A stretch of 64,000 bases of DNA from positions 29,187,118 through 29,251,117 of the forward strand of contig OX442314.1 of the NCBI GenBank assembly GCA_949358305.1. The letters are read 5' to 3'. The notes beneath the pieces were generated by a model. The model was given only the letters and a program-made list of their open reading frames with translations, made no database searches and was not told the DNA's origin. This document shows, in pieces, positions 22,871-33,421 of this stretch. Each line of letters opens with the position of its first letter. Within the stretch, counting starts at the first letter, position 1. The position numbers and the translations under genes are program-made. Origin of the DNA: Strigamia acuminata. Lineage: Eukaryota; Arthropoda; Chilopoda; Geophilomorpha; Linotaeniidae.

Positions 22871-23703
22871 GTAAGTATTCCTCTAAAGATGGGTTCACAT
22901 CTGCATATACATCGCGGATATTTGCCTCAAAATTGCGATGTTACGCATGTGTGGACCCATCTTGATACACATAACGTATCGTCAACTTTCAAAAGGTTTA
23001 TAAACCAAATAAAATTTTGAGCACTAACGACAAATATTAGTCAAAAGTGAATTTAGTTGTTATTGTATGGCAATAAAGGGCGCCAATATCAAGGATTGAG
23101 TACGAATGCACCCAGTATTCTGCATTCAATCACGTGATTGCGAGATTATGCATATACATTTTTACAGCAGGTCCTCAACTTTTGAACTACCGTAGTACAG
23201 TTACAAGAACTTGTTCTTCTGTCAAGGATGTACACAGTGAAAAAATTGTTCACCCAGTAATTAAGGAAAACATTTGTGAATCCTATTTTTTTTGTATGAT
23301 TTTTTATCTATTATAAATTAATAAACAACAATAAGAGCGTGGGTTTTGCGCTTATCCTAGTGCCAACCACGTAAACTAATTTGTAATTGGTATCTTTGAA
23401 ATTTGGATGTTCGTAACCAGGGCTGGACTGGGTACAATTTGCGGCGATCGGGGTCTTACTACTCAATATTTTGAAAAAATATCAAGTAATCACTGTTGAG
23501 ATGCCGTATAGGACTTCTACTCAGCGGCCAAGTTTGTCTAGGGGAAATGATTTAACACATGAAATATAATAAAAGAAAATCGATTTAATTGTTCTAACAT
23601 ACAATAAAATTATAAAGCAATGAAACGGGCAAAATGTCTTCTCGAATATACACTCACGGTTGCTCAGCTCCAAAGATGGCGTCGATGGCGTTGCGTGAGC
23701 GCG

Positions 23704-23870
23704 GATTTTGGCAGAGCAAGCTCAACGCCAAAATCTACCTCAAAATTTACCCTAATTTCTGTGGATCACGCTCAACACAGAAATCACTTCTCGAGCACAC
23801 AGCTTATTTTTGTGGAGCACGCTCAACACAAAGATCATCCTTGATTAACAGAGCAAGCTCAATGTTAATC
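23704..23870. repeat. Array of four hairpins with one shared loop and different stems
   Basis: H1 23704-23735: stem GATTTTGGC/GCCAAAATC. H2 23755-23784: ATTTCTGTG/CACAGAAAT. H3 about 23806-23835: ATTTTTGTG/CACAAAGAT with one G-T pair. H4 23843-23870: GATTAACA/TGTTAATC. Each encloses GAGCAAGCTCAA, GAGCACGCTCAA or GATCACGCTCAA (H1 has one extra base on each side). The loop is constant while stems differ and pair with themselves. No known element is recognised. Confidence 0.8.
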
Positions 23871-24189
23871 CACACAGTAAATGATGGCTTTGATCACACT
23901 TACAAGTAGACCACAGGAGTGTGTCCCTCATCACAATTGTTAGAATTATTGTTAAATGAAGTATTCATATGACCTGAGCAATGTTTCTTTCAAATGTTTA
24001 AATGCACCTCTCTCTCACATTGTTACAAACTGTTATTTATTTATGTTTTGAGTAAAAAGGTCAAGTTTAGCATTTCACTTGGTGATTAGCCTGTTCAAAC
24101 CTTACTCTGGAACCCAAGTAATTTGATATCACATGACATCACAACTTTGTTCACCAACATGACTGCCTGCATGAAGACAACAATAGTTT

Positions 24190-24261
24190 GTAGTGATGGT
24201 CCAGTCGTTAAGGCAATGGACCAGGAATCTTTCCACACAGGTTCAAATCCTGTTTTCTGTG
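24190..24261 (+). other. tRNA-Ser-like sequence (left arm), not a functional tRNA
   Basis: TGGTCCAGTCGTTAAGGC resembles the A box of a class II tRNA-Ser (TGGCCGAGTGGTTAAGGC), ATGGACCAGGAATC the anticodon arm, and GGTTCAAATCC a perfect B box. The variable arm is short and the acceptor ends pair poorly. It is probably a SINE-type tRNA-derived promoter remnant. Confidence 0.55.
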
Positions 24262-24435
24262 AAATTTTTTACTTTTATTTTTTATTTATTTTTAGCAGTA
24301 ATGTTAATGTTTGTTATTTTATATTTGTTTTTAGAAAGTTTTAATTTAATTAATTTTAATTTTTTAACAAATATAAAATTACAAACATTAACATTACTGC
24401 TAAAAATTTTACAAAAAAATAAAAGTAAAAATTTT

Positions 24436-24507
24436 CACAGACAACAGGATTTGAATCTGAGTAGAAAGATTCCTGGTCCATTGCCTTAACCACTGGACCA
24501 CCACGAC
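24436..24507 (-). other. tRNA-Ser-like sequence (right arm), inverted copy
   Basis: On the minus strand GTCGTGGTGGTCCAGTGGTT opens a tRNA-Ser-like head closer to true tRNA-Ser than the left copy, followed by the same anticodon arm and GATTCAAATCC in place of the B box. It has the same origin as the left copy. Confidence 0.55.
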
Positions 24508-24896
24508 AAACTATTGTTGGTTTCATGCAGGCAGTGATGTTGGTGAACAAAGTTGTGATGTCATATGTCATGTGATATCAAATTACTTGGGTTCCTGAGT
24601 AAGGTTTGAACAGGCTAATCACCAAGTGTAGTGCTACACTTGACCTTTTTACTCAAAAAATCAAAAAATAGTCTTTCAACACACAATAAAGAATCCTGTG
24701 TGTTGTAACTGTTTGTGACAATGTGAGAGAGAGGTGCATTTAAATATTTGAAAGAAACATTGCTCAGGTCATGTGAATACTTTATTTAACAATAATTTTA
24801 ACAATTGTGAGGGACACACTCCTGCGGTCTCCTTGTTAGTAATCAAAGCAAGAGGTGCTATTCTTTACAGTTGGCACATTCCAGCAATGACACTCC

Positions 24897-25180
24897 TCAG
24901 GAGAATAAGGTTCTGCAGAATTCTGCATATTCTGCAGAAAAATTTTCTGCAGAAAAAATTACCAAATTCTGCAGAATTCTGCAGAAAAATGTTAACCTCT
25001 TCTGCAGAATATTTTCGGCTGGCAATTTTTCTGCAGAATATTTTCAGCTGGCAATTTTTCTGCAGAATATTTTCAGCTGGCAATTTTTCTGCAGACTTCT
25101 GCAGAGAAAAAAAATTTTCTGCAGAATTTTTTTTGCAGGCAAATTTTCTGCAGAATTCTGCAGATTTTTTTTATCTGGGT
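24897..25180. repeat. CTGCAG-rich element, copy A
   Basis: The left border is CAGGAGAATAAGGTTCTGCAG and the right border CTGCAGATTTTTTTTATCTGGG. The interior is built of CTGCAGAATTCTGCAG palindromes and three tandem CTGCAGAATATTTTCAGCTG-type units. Another copy lies inverted at 25395-25562 and a third ends at base 60. Confidence 0.7.
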
Positions 25181-25394
25181 CAATTTCTCCAAGTTATCAC
25201 AGATTACACTTAGCAATTGGGCATAAGTTTGACACAGTTGTGAAGTTGTTGGAAACAGAATCAAGAGTGATTCCAAATGTGCCAAAATATCTTGGCTTAC
25301 ACCGAATTCTGCGCAGAAAAGCTGAGCAGAACACCAAAATACGAAGATCACACGCTGCCGCCTTTGGGTCGTGTGCAGACCGTCAGTTAGGCGC

Positions 25395-25562
25395 GCCCAG
25401 GTAAAAAAAATCTGCAGAATTCTGCAGAAAAATTGCCAGCCAAAAATATTCTGCAGAAAAGGTTAACATTATTCTGCAGAATTCTTCAGAATTTGGAAAT
25501 TTTTTCTGCAGAAACTTTTTCTGCTGAGAATGCAGAATTCTGCAGAACCTTTTTCTCCTGGG
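25395..25562. repeat. CTGCAG-rich element, copy B (inverted)
   Basis: Begins CCCAGGTAAAAAAAATCTGC and ends AACCTTTTTCTCCTGGG, the inverse order of copy A. It is shorter, with fewer CTGCAG words. Confidence 0.7.
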
Positions 25563-26750
25563 CGTGCAGCTGGTGCAACATCAAAAAGATGCGCCTTGCA
25601 CCGTGATTAGTTGAGTTTGTTGCCAAGCCACAATTTGGCATAAATTATTATTTAAGCTAAATAATACTGTGTTGGCTCTATGGTTATGTGGAATATATTC
25701 TATTCCAACTTTAAATGAAATAAAACAAGAAGTAAGTTATAGCTTTATTTATTAAACTATTTGGAAATATGGTGCTCACTCAAATGTGTATATTTGAGGT
25801 CACCACAAAATTTAGTACCGAGATATCTGGATGGGTCGAGCCATGGTGGGCCCGCCGCGGGCCACCGGGCCACCGGAAAATTTCATACTAATGAAGTAGA
25901 TTGTCTAGGCAGAGTGTAGAATAGAAAATAATAATAGCATAATTAAGGTAAATTCTGTTTTTTTAGGATGTTATTTTCATAGTGGGTATGGTGATCTTGA
26001 TTTATTTCTGTGTTTTTGTTGTAAATAAATATCACCACTTAAAAGATAATTGTGTTATTTTATCTCACAATAGTCTGGCGTGTGCCAGACTCAGTCATGT
26101 GACTTGGGGGAGAAAACTCTCCAAGCACATTTCACCCCAAATTGATTGGGGCTTGCAGCTAATTAACCGTTTTGGTGCAACAGAATCCTTTGTTGCGCCA
26201 AACTGAGCTAATGGCGCAAGTTTACTGTGCAACTCGGAAGTGTGCCAGGCTTGGAACCCCAATTTTGACACACTATTGAATACACACTGAAACAACACAC
26301 ACCTTTCTGGTGTTCTGGCGTGTAACAGTCGTTACACGCTTTTATCTTTGTTTCCGTGACAGAGTCGCACTTTCCATTATTGTAATTCCCTTTCATTATT
26401 TATATTCATTTCATTTGTATAATTACACCCGATTAAAATACTGTTCATTTGATTTAAACCTTACTTGTGTTTGTTTCCCCAAAACCCCTAGACAACCCAC
26501 ATTTGATTATAAGTCCTATAAACGGCATTCACATGCGAGTTAACTGAGCTTATTGATTTTAAGTTAGTTGAAATACCCGGATCGCAACATTAGTTACAGT
26601 TTGTGTTCTATGAACAGAACTGATTTTTAGAGAGGGTTTCAAACCCAGGTTGCACCATTTAATAAACAGAGCGAGGGTACGGTACATACAATTGTTTAAT
26701 CTACAAACGTATGTTAATTAACTGAAAGTTGATCATAAATGTTTTTGCAG

Positions 26751-28642
26751 GCTACTGGAGTAAGAACTAATGTAACATGGAGTAAAATAGCTATGCCAAC
26801 TGGAACATGCTTTCAATCTGACATAGGTACACATCTAGACATTTTATATAAATTGTACAAGTACATAAAATATTAATGCGAGAATTATCTTGTTGCAGCA
26901 CCACGGAAATTTGCCTGAACTGCGTCACTAATATTTTTTAGTCTACAACCAGTGAAAGATCAAATATGTAATCAGCATGAGTATGAAGTAATGTACAACT
27001 CCTTGCCTAATAAATGGAATATTGGTCAAAACAAAGTTCATGTCATGACCAATTTTCATACAATTTTTAAAAGATAACAAAATAAAGGAATGAATCATGG
27101 TGTTAAGATATGATTCTACATTCGATCATTATTTAGCTACAATTCAGTTAAAAGAGAACTGGAAAATGTTGTTGCAATTTTAAGTAATCCGTATGGTAAA
27201 AATGACAATATAAAGATGGAATATTCAATTCAAAAAATCTGGTAGAATAGTAGCTACCAATATCTGCAATTCCAGATCTTAATCAAACTGACTACAAGAT
27301 TAAACAGATCAGTGTGCCAACTTTTCTGGCGTCATGTACGATGTCTTGATCAATTGTCTAATAGTCCTTCAGTACACATTGGTTATGGTGACTGTTCTTT
27401 ATATAATTTTCACCACTGAGAGTATGTGGAAAACGTAACGTAATATACGTTTTAGGAAAAGTCATAGTTAACGGTAAACTGCTTAGATAAATGGGTTCAA
27501 TGGTGTAAATAGCCCAGCATTTCTACTGTGGTTATGTTTAGTTACATGTGTAAATGTAGAAGTTGTTTGTAATTGTAATTTCTTTTGTAGATATACTTTC
27601 GACAAAATGATGCTGAATTACCATCAATACTCAGAAGTAGAAGAATTGTTGTAGATAACACCTTAGTCGTTATTACATTTAAAATGATTAAAGTAATACA
27701 TCAGATTATTACATATACACTCTTGAAACATTTGCTCTATTTTAGACCGTTCGATTAAACTTACGAGCACAACTTTGTCTTGACCATGTCAAATACAAAC
27801 GATGCCAGGAAGATTGTTACAAAAAAATGATTTATAATTTTGTTCGATGCAAGTGAGTCATAATTCTTTACAATTGAATGTGAGCATGTTGTTGCTTGGG
27901 CCCTCAAAAATCCAGGAGTTCTAGAGTTAGAAATAAAAATTCTCTACCAGAGTTCAGGGAGTGCGGACTGCACTGGCTTACACCATCAATCAGAGTGACA
28001 TTACAATGCAAAATAAGACTGTCGTGTGTCTATCTCAAATTCTATTGTTATTATTTTAGTCCTTTGTAAATTTAGAATCTAAATTTACAAACATTACTAA
28101 AGTTTCTGTATGGGCTGGTACAAGAGGACTCGGAGGAGGTCCATGGGGAAAGTCGAAGGGGGTGACACCATGAGTTACTGCACCGGGTTGTAATAAGTCT
28201 TTATAATTTTAGGCTACCATTTTTGCATAATGCAACAAATAATACCTGTTCAAATGCTGAGGAAGCAATTTCTTCATTACAACTATTCATGAAGAATTCC
28301 ATAAAAGTTGACGGAACGAAAGACTGTGGATGTCATCCACCTTGCGAAGAACAAATATTTGACACTTACGTTTACTTGCAACATCCTAAAGCATTTCCAC
28401 TCAAAGTTCTTGCTATAAGTCCAATCAATAATATAATTGAACAGATTACTCAAATATTATCCTACACTGCAGTTGCATTGTGTTGCGATATTGGAAATTC
28501 TTTTGCACTAATGCTCGGTCTTTCAATTCTTGCAATTCCAGAATTCTTGCAAAAGATAGTAAATCAGTTTACGGTACTTAGAATAGATATAAAAGAACAC
28601 CTCTCATCATATTCTCGAGTTAAAAAAGCCAATTATTATTAA
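26751..28642 (+). CDS. DEG/ENaC second unit: remaining exons (one link unresolved)
   Basis: Exons fitted by similarity to the first unit: 26751-26826 (phase 0 entry, matching the 22871 donor; contains the family's G-x-C-F motif, PTGTCFQ), 27591-27692, 27746-27852 (RCQEDCYKKM aligns with QCYEDCVRKK) and 28213-28642 (CGCHPPCEE, then the second membrane segment CDIGNSFALMLGLSILAIPE with GLS, stop TAA). Exon phases agree with the first unit. Unit 2 has an extra intron at 27853 and lacks the intron before the last exon. One exon is missing from the model: it must enter in phase 1 and leave in phase 0. The best candidate, 27137-27183, would end in TAA directly before its donor, so unit 2 could be decayed. 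Confidence 0.6.
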
Positions 28643-28676
28643 TTATCAATTACTGTACTTGCACAGTGTTTATCTA

Positions 28677-28849
28677 AACTCTATTCCAAAAAGTATTACA
28701 AATACTCCCATTGGTTGGGAGATTCACAGTTCAGTTGTGTCTTGAATATGATGCTGTTTTCAGATTCCAGTAGACTTGTGCGAAGATTTTTAAAGTGTCT
28801 CAACCAACCAACCAATGGGAGTATTTGTAATACTTTTTGGAATAGAGTT
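28677..28849. mobile_element. Small MITE (173 bp), perfect inverted ends
   Basis: Inverted ends of about 40 bp start AACTCTATTCCAAAAAGTAT. TA flanks at 28675-28676 and 28850-28851. It lies 35 bp after the DEG/ENaC stop codon. Confidence 0.88.
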
Positions 28850-28859
28850 TAGTTTCAGT

Positions 28860-29880
28860 GACTAAAACAATCTGTAGGTAAAAAATAGCTACAGTTTTTT
28901 AGTACAGCACCCTACTTTTTGGTGTTTAACGCTTCTCCATGCATTGCCTCTAGAAAAACTAGAATAGTTTTAACTGTTTAATATGTAGGGAAATCGTTAG
29001 AATTTTAATGCCTGTCGAATCATTTAAAGTTTAACTAGGTGCGTTTAGAAAAATCTGCTCGACTATGTATTTTTGCACATGACGTAATTTACGTCGTATT
29101 TTACTTAAGTTAGTCCATTTATTTTGATTAACTTTAAAGCAAGGGGGTTGTGTCAGTTCTTTAACTTACCTTTTTCTTCATAAAAGCAAACTTCAAGTAT
29201 TTGCCTAACCAATTTGAATGCTCCTTGTAATTCCCTATTGAATGATCTTAAACACATAATTACTCACTTGTATAATTCTATATTTCTTCATCTTTTGATA
29301 GATTTTTCTTCTTCTGTTAATTGACTCAAAAACGTTGTTTACTTCATCAATTTTGACTTGCTGAATGTTTGTTTAGAGTCACATTATATTTATGCTAATC
29401 TTAAACTACTTATTGAATTTATTTACTCTTTCATTTTGAAAAATTCACTATTGTTGATAATTAAAATGAGTTTTTAAAAATTGTTAACATTTAAGTTCGA
29501 ATTAAATTTATCTTTGAAAACTTGAACATTGTCGGCACCTCGGTAAAATTACTATTGTAATCACTTTCTTTTAATTATTCTAAATAACACAATAATGACA
29601 CTTATGGGACACAAATAATTCATAAGCTAAAATACATTTTATTCATAGGCTCTATAGGCACACTGAAAAAAATTAAGAAGAAATAAAGAAAGAAATAATT
29701 CTCACTAGATGGCGGAATACCAATGCGCGCATGTGTAATTTTATTTGTTTCACTTTCTGTATTCCGTAATATGATGAATATGTATCCTGTTGTTATCCCA
29801 AGCATTAAAACACGAATTCAAGTGTTATTCAGACTATTATTTGACTGAAAATTTACCACTAGCTTTGTCTAAAAATAGCC
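28860..29880. other. Intergenic, nothing recognised
   Basis: AT-rich. One lone GGTGCGTTTAG word near 29040 resembles the end of the GGTGCGTTCAATC MITE family, but no partner end was found. Confidence 0.35.
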
Positions 29881-29886
29881 GCGAAT

Positions 29887-30110
29887 GAGATTAGGGCTAA
29901 CAAAACGACAATCGGTCGCCCGACCAATCCCAACGCAGGCAACAAAACCGCTTTTATCGTCTCATTGGTTATTACCGGGAAAAATTTCCTCTCGCCATGC
30001 ATTTTTCCCGGGAACATTTTCTCTTGCTTTGTGCCCCCCGGTGGGGCCTTTACGAACCAAGAATCAAATGTCAAATGCCTTGGGATTGTTGTTTTGTTAG
30101 GCCTAATCTC
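29887..30110. mobile_element. Short inverted-repeat element (224 bp)
   Basis: GAGATTAGGGCTAACAAAAC at the left is matched by the inverse GTTTTGTTAGGCCTAATCTC at the right with few mismatches. No clear target duplication. Confidence 0.6.
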
Positions 30111-30177
30111 AAGGTATAAATTACATTACATTATTTTCTATCGGTGAATTCTCGTATCAAATACACCTCGCGCTTGA

Positions 30178-30254
30178 GTAATTGTCGGGATTAGGTCAGC
30201 ACTCATCTTCTTGTCAGATAAGATTCGTGCTGACCTAATTATCCCGACAATTAC
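30178..30254. repeat. Hairpin, about 25-bp stem
   Basis: GTAATTGTCGGGATTAGGTC and its inverse (GACCTAATTATCCCGACAAT) pair over about 25 bp, with a 2-base bulge, around a 24-bp loop. It may be a tiny foldback element. Confidence 0.65.
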
Positions 30255-30277
30255 ACGTCGCGCTTATTGCCTATGAT

Positions 30278-31356
30278 TAAGCTTGTTAATCCGATCCGAC
30301 CCATCCGCCAATCCGCGGATCGGATCGGATCGGATCGGATGCGGATCGTATCGAAATATCCGGCCGCCATTTTTTTGCGGATCGGTTCGGCGGTCCATCC
30401 GCACGGTCAATCCGCGGATGAGAATCCGCTGATCCGCGGATTGATCCGAGCCATCTGCACGTGCGACGTTTTCTTCGTTTTTTGATTAAAAACGAAGAAA
30501 GCGTTGATTCGTGAAGAAAACGTCGGACGTTTTCTTAGTTTTTTGATTAAAAACGAAGAAAGCGTTTTCACCAAATTTGCAGATTCACCAAATTTGCCCC
30601 GAATTCAATAGTTTTGAATTCGGGGCAAATTTGGTGAATCTGCACGTGGGACAAGATCAAGAATCTTTTATTTTATAACAATAAATAACAGTATTAGGAA
30701 TTTAGGATTCCTAATACTGTTATAAAATTCAAAAGGATTTTTATCCATTTCATTTTTTGCAATGAAATGAATAAAATTATATTGTTCTTTATTGATTGTT
30801 TTAAATCGTATAAGTTTTAATTGTATTTTTTTTTACAATCGTGTGTCGTGTCTCGTGTGTTCGTGTCGTATCCAAGATTCTTTCTACCCAAATCGCCGCA
30901 AACTCGAATGAATGATCGTGATTCGATTCGTGAAGAAAACGTCTCACATTTTCTTGGTTTTAAAAAAAAAATGTGAGACGTTTTCTTCACGTATCACGAA
31001 TATTATTCGTGAATCATGATACGTGAAGAAAACATCGCACGTTTTCTTCGTTTTGATTAAAAACGAAGAAAGCGTTTTCACCAAATTTGCCCCGAATTCA
31101 AAACTATTGAATTCGGGGCAAATTTGGTGAATCTGAATTGAATTAAAGTCTGGAAAAAATAAAAGCAAAAAAAGAATTAAATCCGCAAATCGATCCGACC
31201 TATCCGCGGATCGGATCGGATTGGACGAAGATTGATCCGGATTGTGCGGTTCATCCGCACGGATCGGATCGGATTGCTTTTTCGGCAATCCGCGAGATTC
31301 GGATCGGATGCGGATTACCCGTGGATCCGCACCGATCCGATCCGTTAACAAGCTTA
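30278..31356. mobile_element. hAT-like MITE with 8-bp target duplication
   Basis: CCTATGAT occurs at 30270-30277 and again at 31357-31364. The element ends are TAAGCTTGTTAA and its exact inverse. Both ends are followed by tandem GGATC/GATCC words, and the interior is a string of nested inverted repeats (ACGTTTTCTTCGTTTTT, CACCAAATTTGCCCCGAATT). An 8-bp duplication is typical of hAT elements; this family is inferred. A minus-strand frame at 30944-31351 comes from the repeats. Confidence 0.75.
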
Positions 31357-31538
31357 CCTATGATAACACCACAATATGGTAGCAGGAAGTTGGTTCAACT
31401 TTAACCATTAACTTAAAACGAAATAACGAGCCACGTACGTGCAAAACAACGACAAGACGAGTAATAGACTAATTAAAGTAATCAAAGTAATAAACTAATC
31501 GTTCATTTAATGAAACCCCTTAATGTAGTGACACTAAT

Positions 31539-31980
31539 ATTGAGTCACTGAACGATAAAAACTATTTATTTTGGTCAACAAAGATTGAGGCCAAATTAAA
31601 AGGCCTAAAACTGTGGAAAACTATCATTCTGGCAACAGAGCCACCCCGTGGTGTTCATGATAAGCAGATCATGATGCAAAAGAACTAAAGTGGAATGAAT
31701 GGGATGACAACAACTCATCAGCATATGACACTGTGATCATAGGGAATTTGTCAGGATGACAAGTGCTTAAATATAGAGTTGAAAAAGATACAAAAACTCT
31801 GTGTAATGTCATAAAAGCTAACATGGTGGGCCAAACCAAACAATTATAAGTGTGTGAGATTAGCACACATTACAATGGAAAAAGGAGAAACAACTGATCA
31901 ATACCTCAATAGAGTGAAAGCAACTGCAAATGAATGTGAAGAACTTGTGACAATCATGCAGTTTTACTCAATATGATGAA
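31539..31980 (+). pseudogene. Decayed Copia gag fragment
   Basis: The plus strand reads SLNDKNYLFWSTKIEAKLKG, the typical start of the UBN2-type gag of Copia elements, then breaks repeatedly; further similarity (EKGETTDQYLNRVKATANE) follows in another frame. No LTRs are seen. It is unrelated in detail to the intact Copia element downstream. Confidence 0.7.
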
Positions 31981-32960
31981 GAATTTCGTCAGTAGATGTT
32001 GCTGTTAGTATTTAGCGGCAAATTCAACTATTTGAATAGGAATTCAAACTTGACATTAAAATCACATAAAAGTTGTGTTTTATGTGAATTTATAGAAAGG
32101 ATAAGATTTTGATATATTTATTCAAGTAAATACCGGTAAGCTTATATCTCTTTGGGTTGTTACGATAATTTTCTGAGAAATTATCATAAACTATACTCTA
32201 ACCAACTATCGATAGTGTGAGTTGAGAGTGCAGTTTTGTTGTTGTTTGTATTTGCTGTGAGTATTGGTTTGTGATTCCAGAATTATGAGATACTCTATGT
32301 TGTGGGAACATAGATTCCAACTGCCAAAAAGTTTACTGAAATATGAATATACAAGTACTGCTATTACTTCTATGTTGCTGTTGTGGTTTTTATAACTTAA
32401 TATTAATATTTTATGTGTGTACACTTTCAAACCAAAATTATAAATTCGATTTGGAAGAAACCTGTCAGGATAAAATAATAACACGGAAAATGAGGCATCA
32501 TTTTGACAAGCTAGAATTAAAAAACACAACTGTCAGAGCTAAGATCAGAAACATACCGTAATCGTTATTTCTCTGGCAACTGTATGAGAAAACATTAGAC
32601 ATTAGAACGTTTGAGGCTTCAGGTACGATACTTATTAGGTATTTGGTCCACAAATACATGAGTCAGTTTGCCGAGCTGTGCATTAAGGTAAGTGCGGTAC
32701 AATATAATTTCTTCTTAACAAAATTTCTACCTACCTAATATTCACTAAATTTGGGTCATAGTTTCTCTGAATTATTTCTTACAGTTAAACAAAGTATACA
32801 TTCTGACCGAAATTGGTTAAGAAAGACTTAAAAATACAAGAAAACGATACAAAAAGACAATTTAGCGCGCAATTCAAAATAGTTGGAAATACAGTACTTT
32901 AATAACAGTAATGAAGGAAGTTTATTATATTAAATAAACTCAACAATTATTATGTAAGAT
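31981..32960. other. Intergenic, no supported gene
   Basis: A 72-codon plus frame at 32343-32561 starts with a hydrophobic, Cys-rich stretch like a signal peptide but has no family match or splice context that I can see. Nothing else is recognised. Confidence 0.3.
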
Positions 32961-33040
32961 ATTAGGTGCATTCAATTCTAAAGAGTTTTCCTCGTTTTCC
33001 CCGTTTTCGCCGTTTTCCCAGACCGGAAGTAGATGCATTT

Positions 33041-33267
33041 TGTTATATTTGTATGTCACCAGGCCCAATGTGCCTAAAATCCCGAATGAGGGTCTCCTAC
33101 CACTAGGGGGAGTTGGGTGTATTTTTGCCGCTTGTGACCAATGACGTAACGTGAACGTACTTCCGGTCACTTGTTATTCATGAGACGGCGTGCGCTTAAT
33201 CTCGTATGCGAATAAAACCTCTCATATCTTATCATCCACGGGAATCCAGTCTTTTCCAAATACAACA
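33041..33267 (+). repeat. Copia 5' LTR
   Basis: 227 bp, TG...CA ends. It contains AATAAAA near 33212, a possible poly(A) signal. Confidence 0.92.
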
Positions 33268-33269
33268 AA

Positions 33270-33282
33270 GGGTTATGGGTCA
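33270..33282 (+). promoter_or_regulatory. Primer-binding site, initiator tRNA-Met half-molecule
   Basis: GGTTATGGGTC just inside the LTR pairs with the anticodon arm of initiator tRNA-Met, the usual Copia primer, with one mismatch to the common GGTTATGGGCC. Confidence 0.65.
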
Positions 33283-33421
33283 CAGCATCTAACACTGCGT
33301 GAGTTTTTGCATCTCGTATCGACTTTTCCGGGCGTTTTGACGAAGGAGTGACCACTGACCGGACCACGAGACGTTAGGCCTAATTTCCAACGCGTGGTAG
33401 ATCGCCAATCAACCTTCAAAA

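Larger units (their letters stand above)
23888..24848. mobile_element. Foldback element: imperfect palindrome of about 960 bp
   Basis: The left arm from CTTTGATCAC and the right arm ending GTAATCAAAG are inverted copies along nearly their whole length, about 450 bp each with small indels, meeting in AT-rich DNA near 24350. Shared words include CACAGGAGTGTGTCCCTC, GACCTGAGCAATGTTTCTTT and CCAAGTAATTTGATATCACA. Each arm carries one tRNA-like sequence. No transposase is present. Confidence 0.85.
22871..26750 (+). other. Intron 6 of the fused DEG/ENaC gene, filled with repeats
   Basis: It runs from the consensus donor at 22871 to the acceptor GTTTTTGCAG at 26741-26750. It contains a possible alternative last-exon extension (to stop 23020), a hairpin array, a long palindrome and CTGCAG elements, each listed separately. 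25563-26740 is unassigned, apart from a short GTCTGGCGTGTGCCAGAC palindrome near 26073. Confidence 0.55.

Noticed and set aside
24190-24507. Functional tRNA-Ser genes
   Set aside because: The acceptor stems pair poorly, the variable arm is short and both copies are embedded in a foldback repeat.
30944-31351. Minus-strand frame of 135 codons
   Set aside because: It is a translation of the GGATC repeats and hairpins of the hAT-like MITE.
32343-32561. Small secreted protein of 72 residues
   Set aside because: A hydrophobic start alone is not enough; there is no conserved motif, splice context or second copy to support it.
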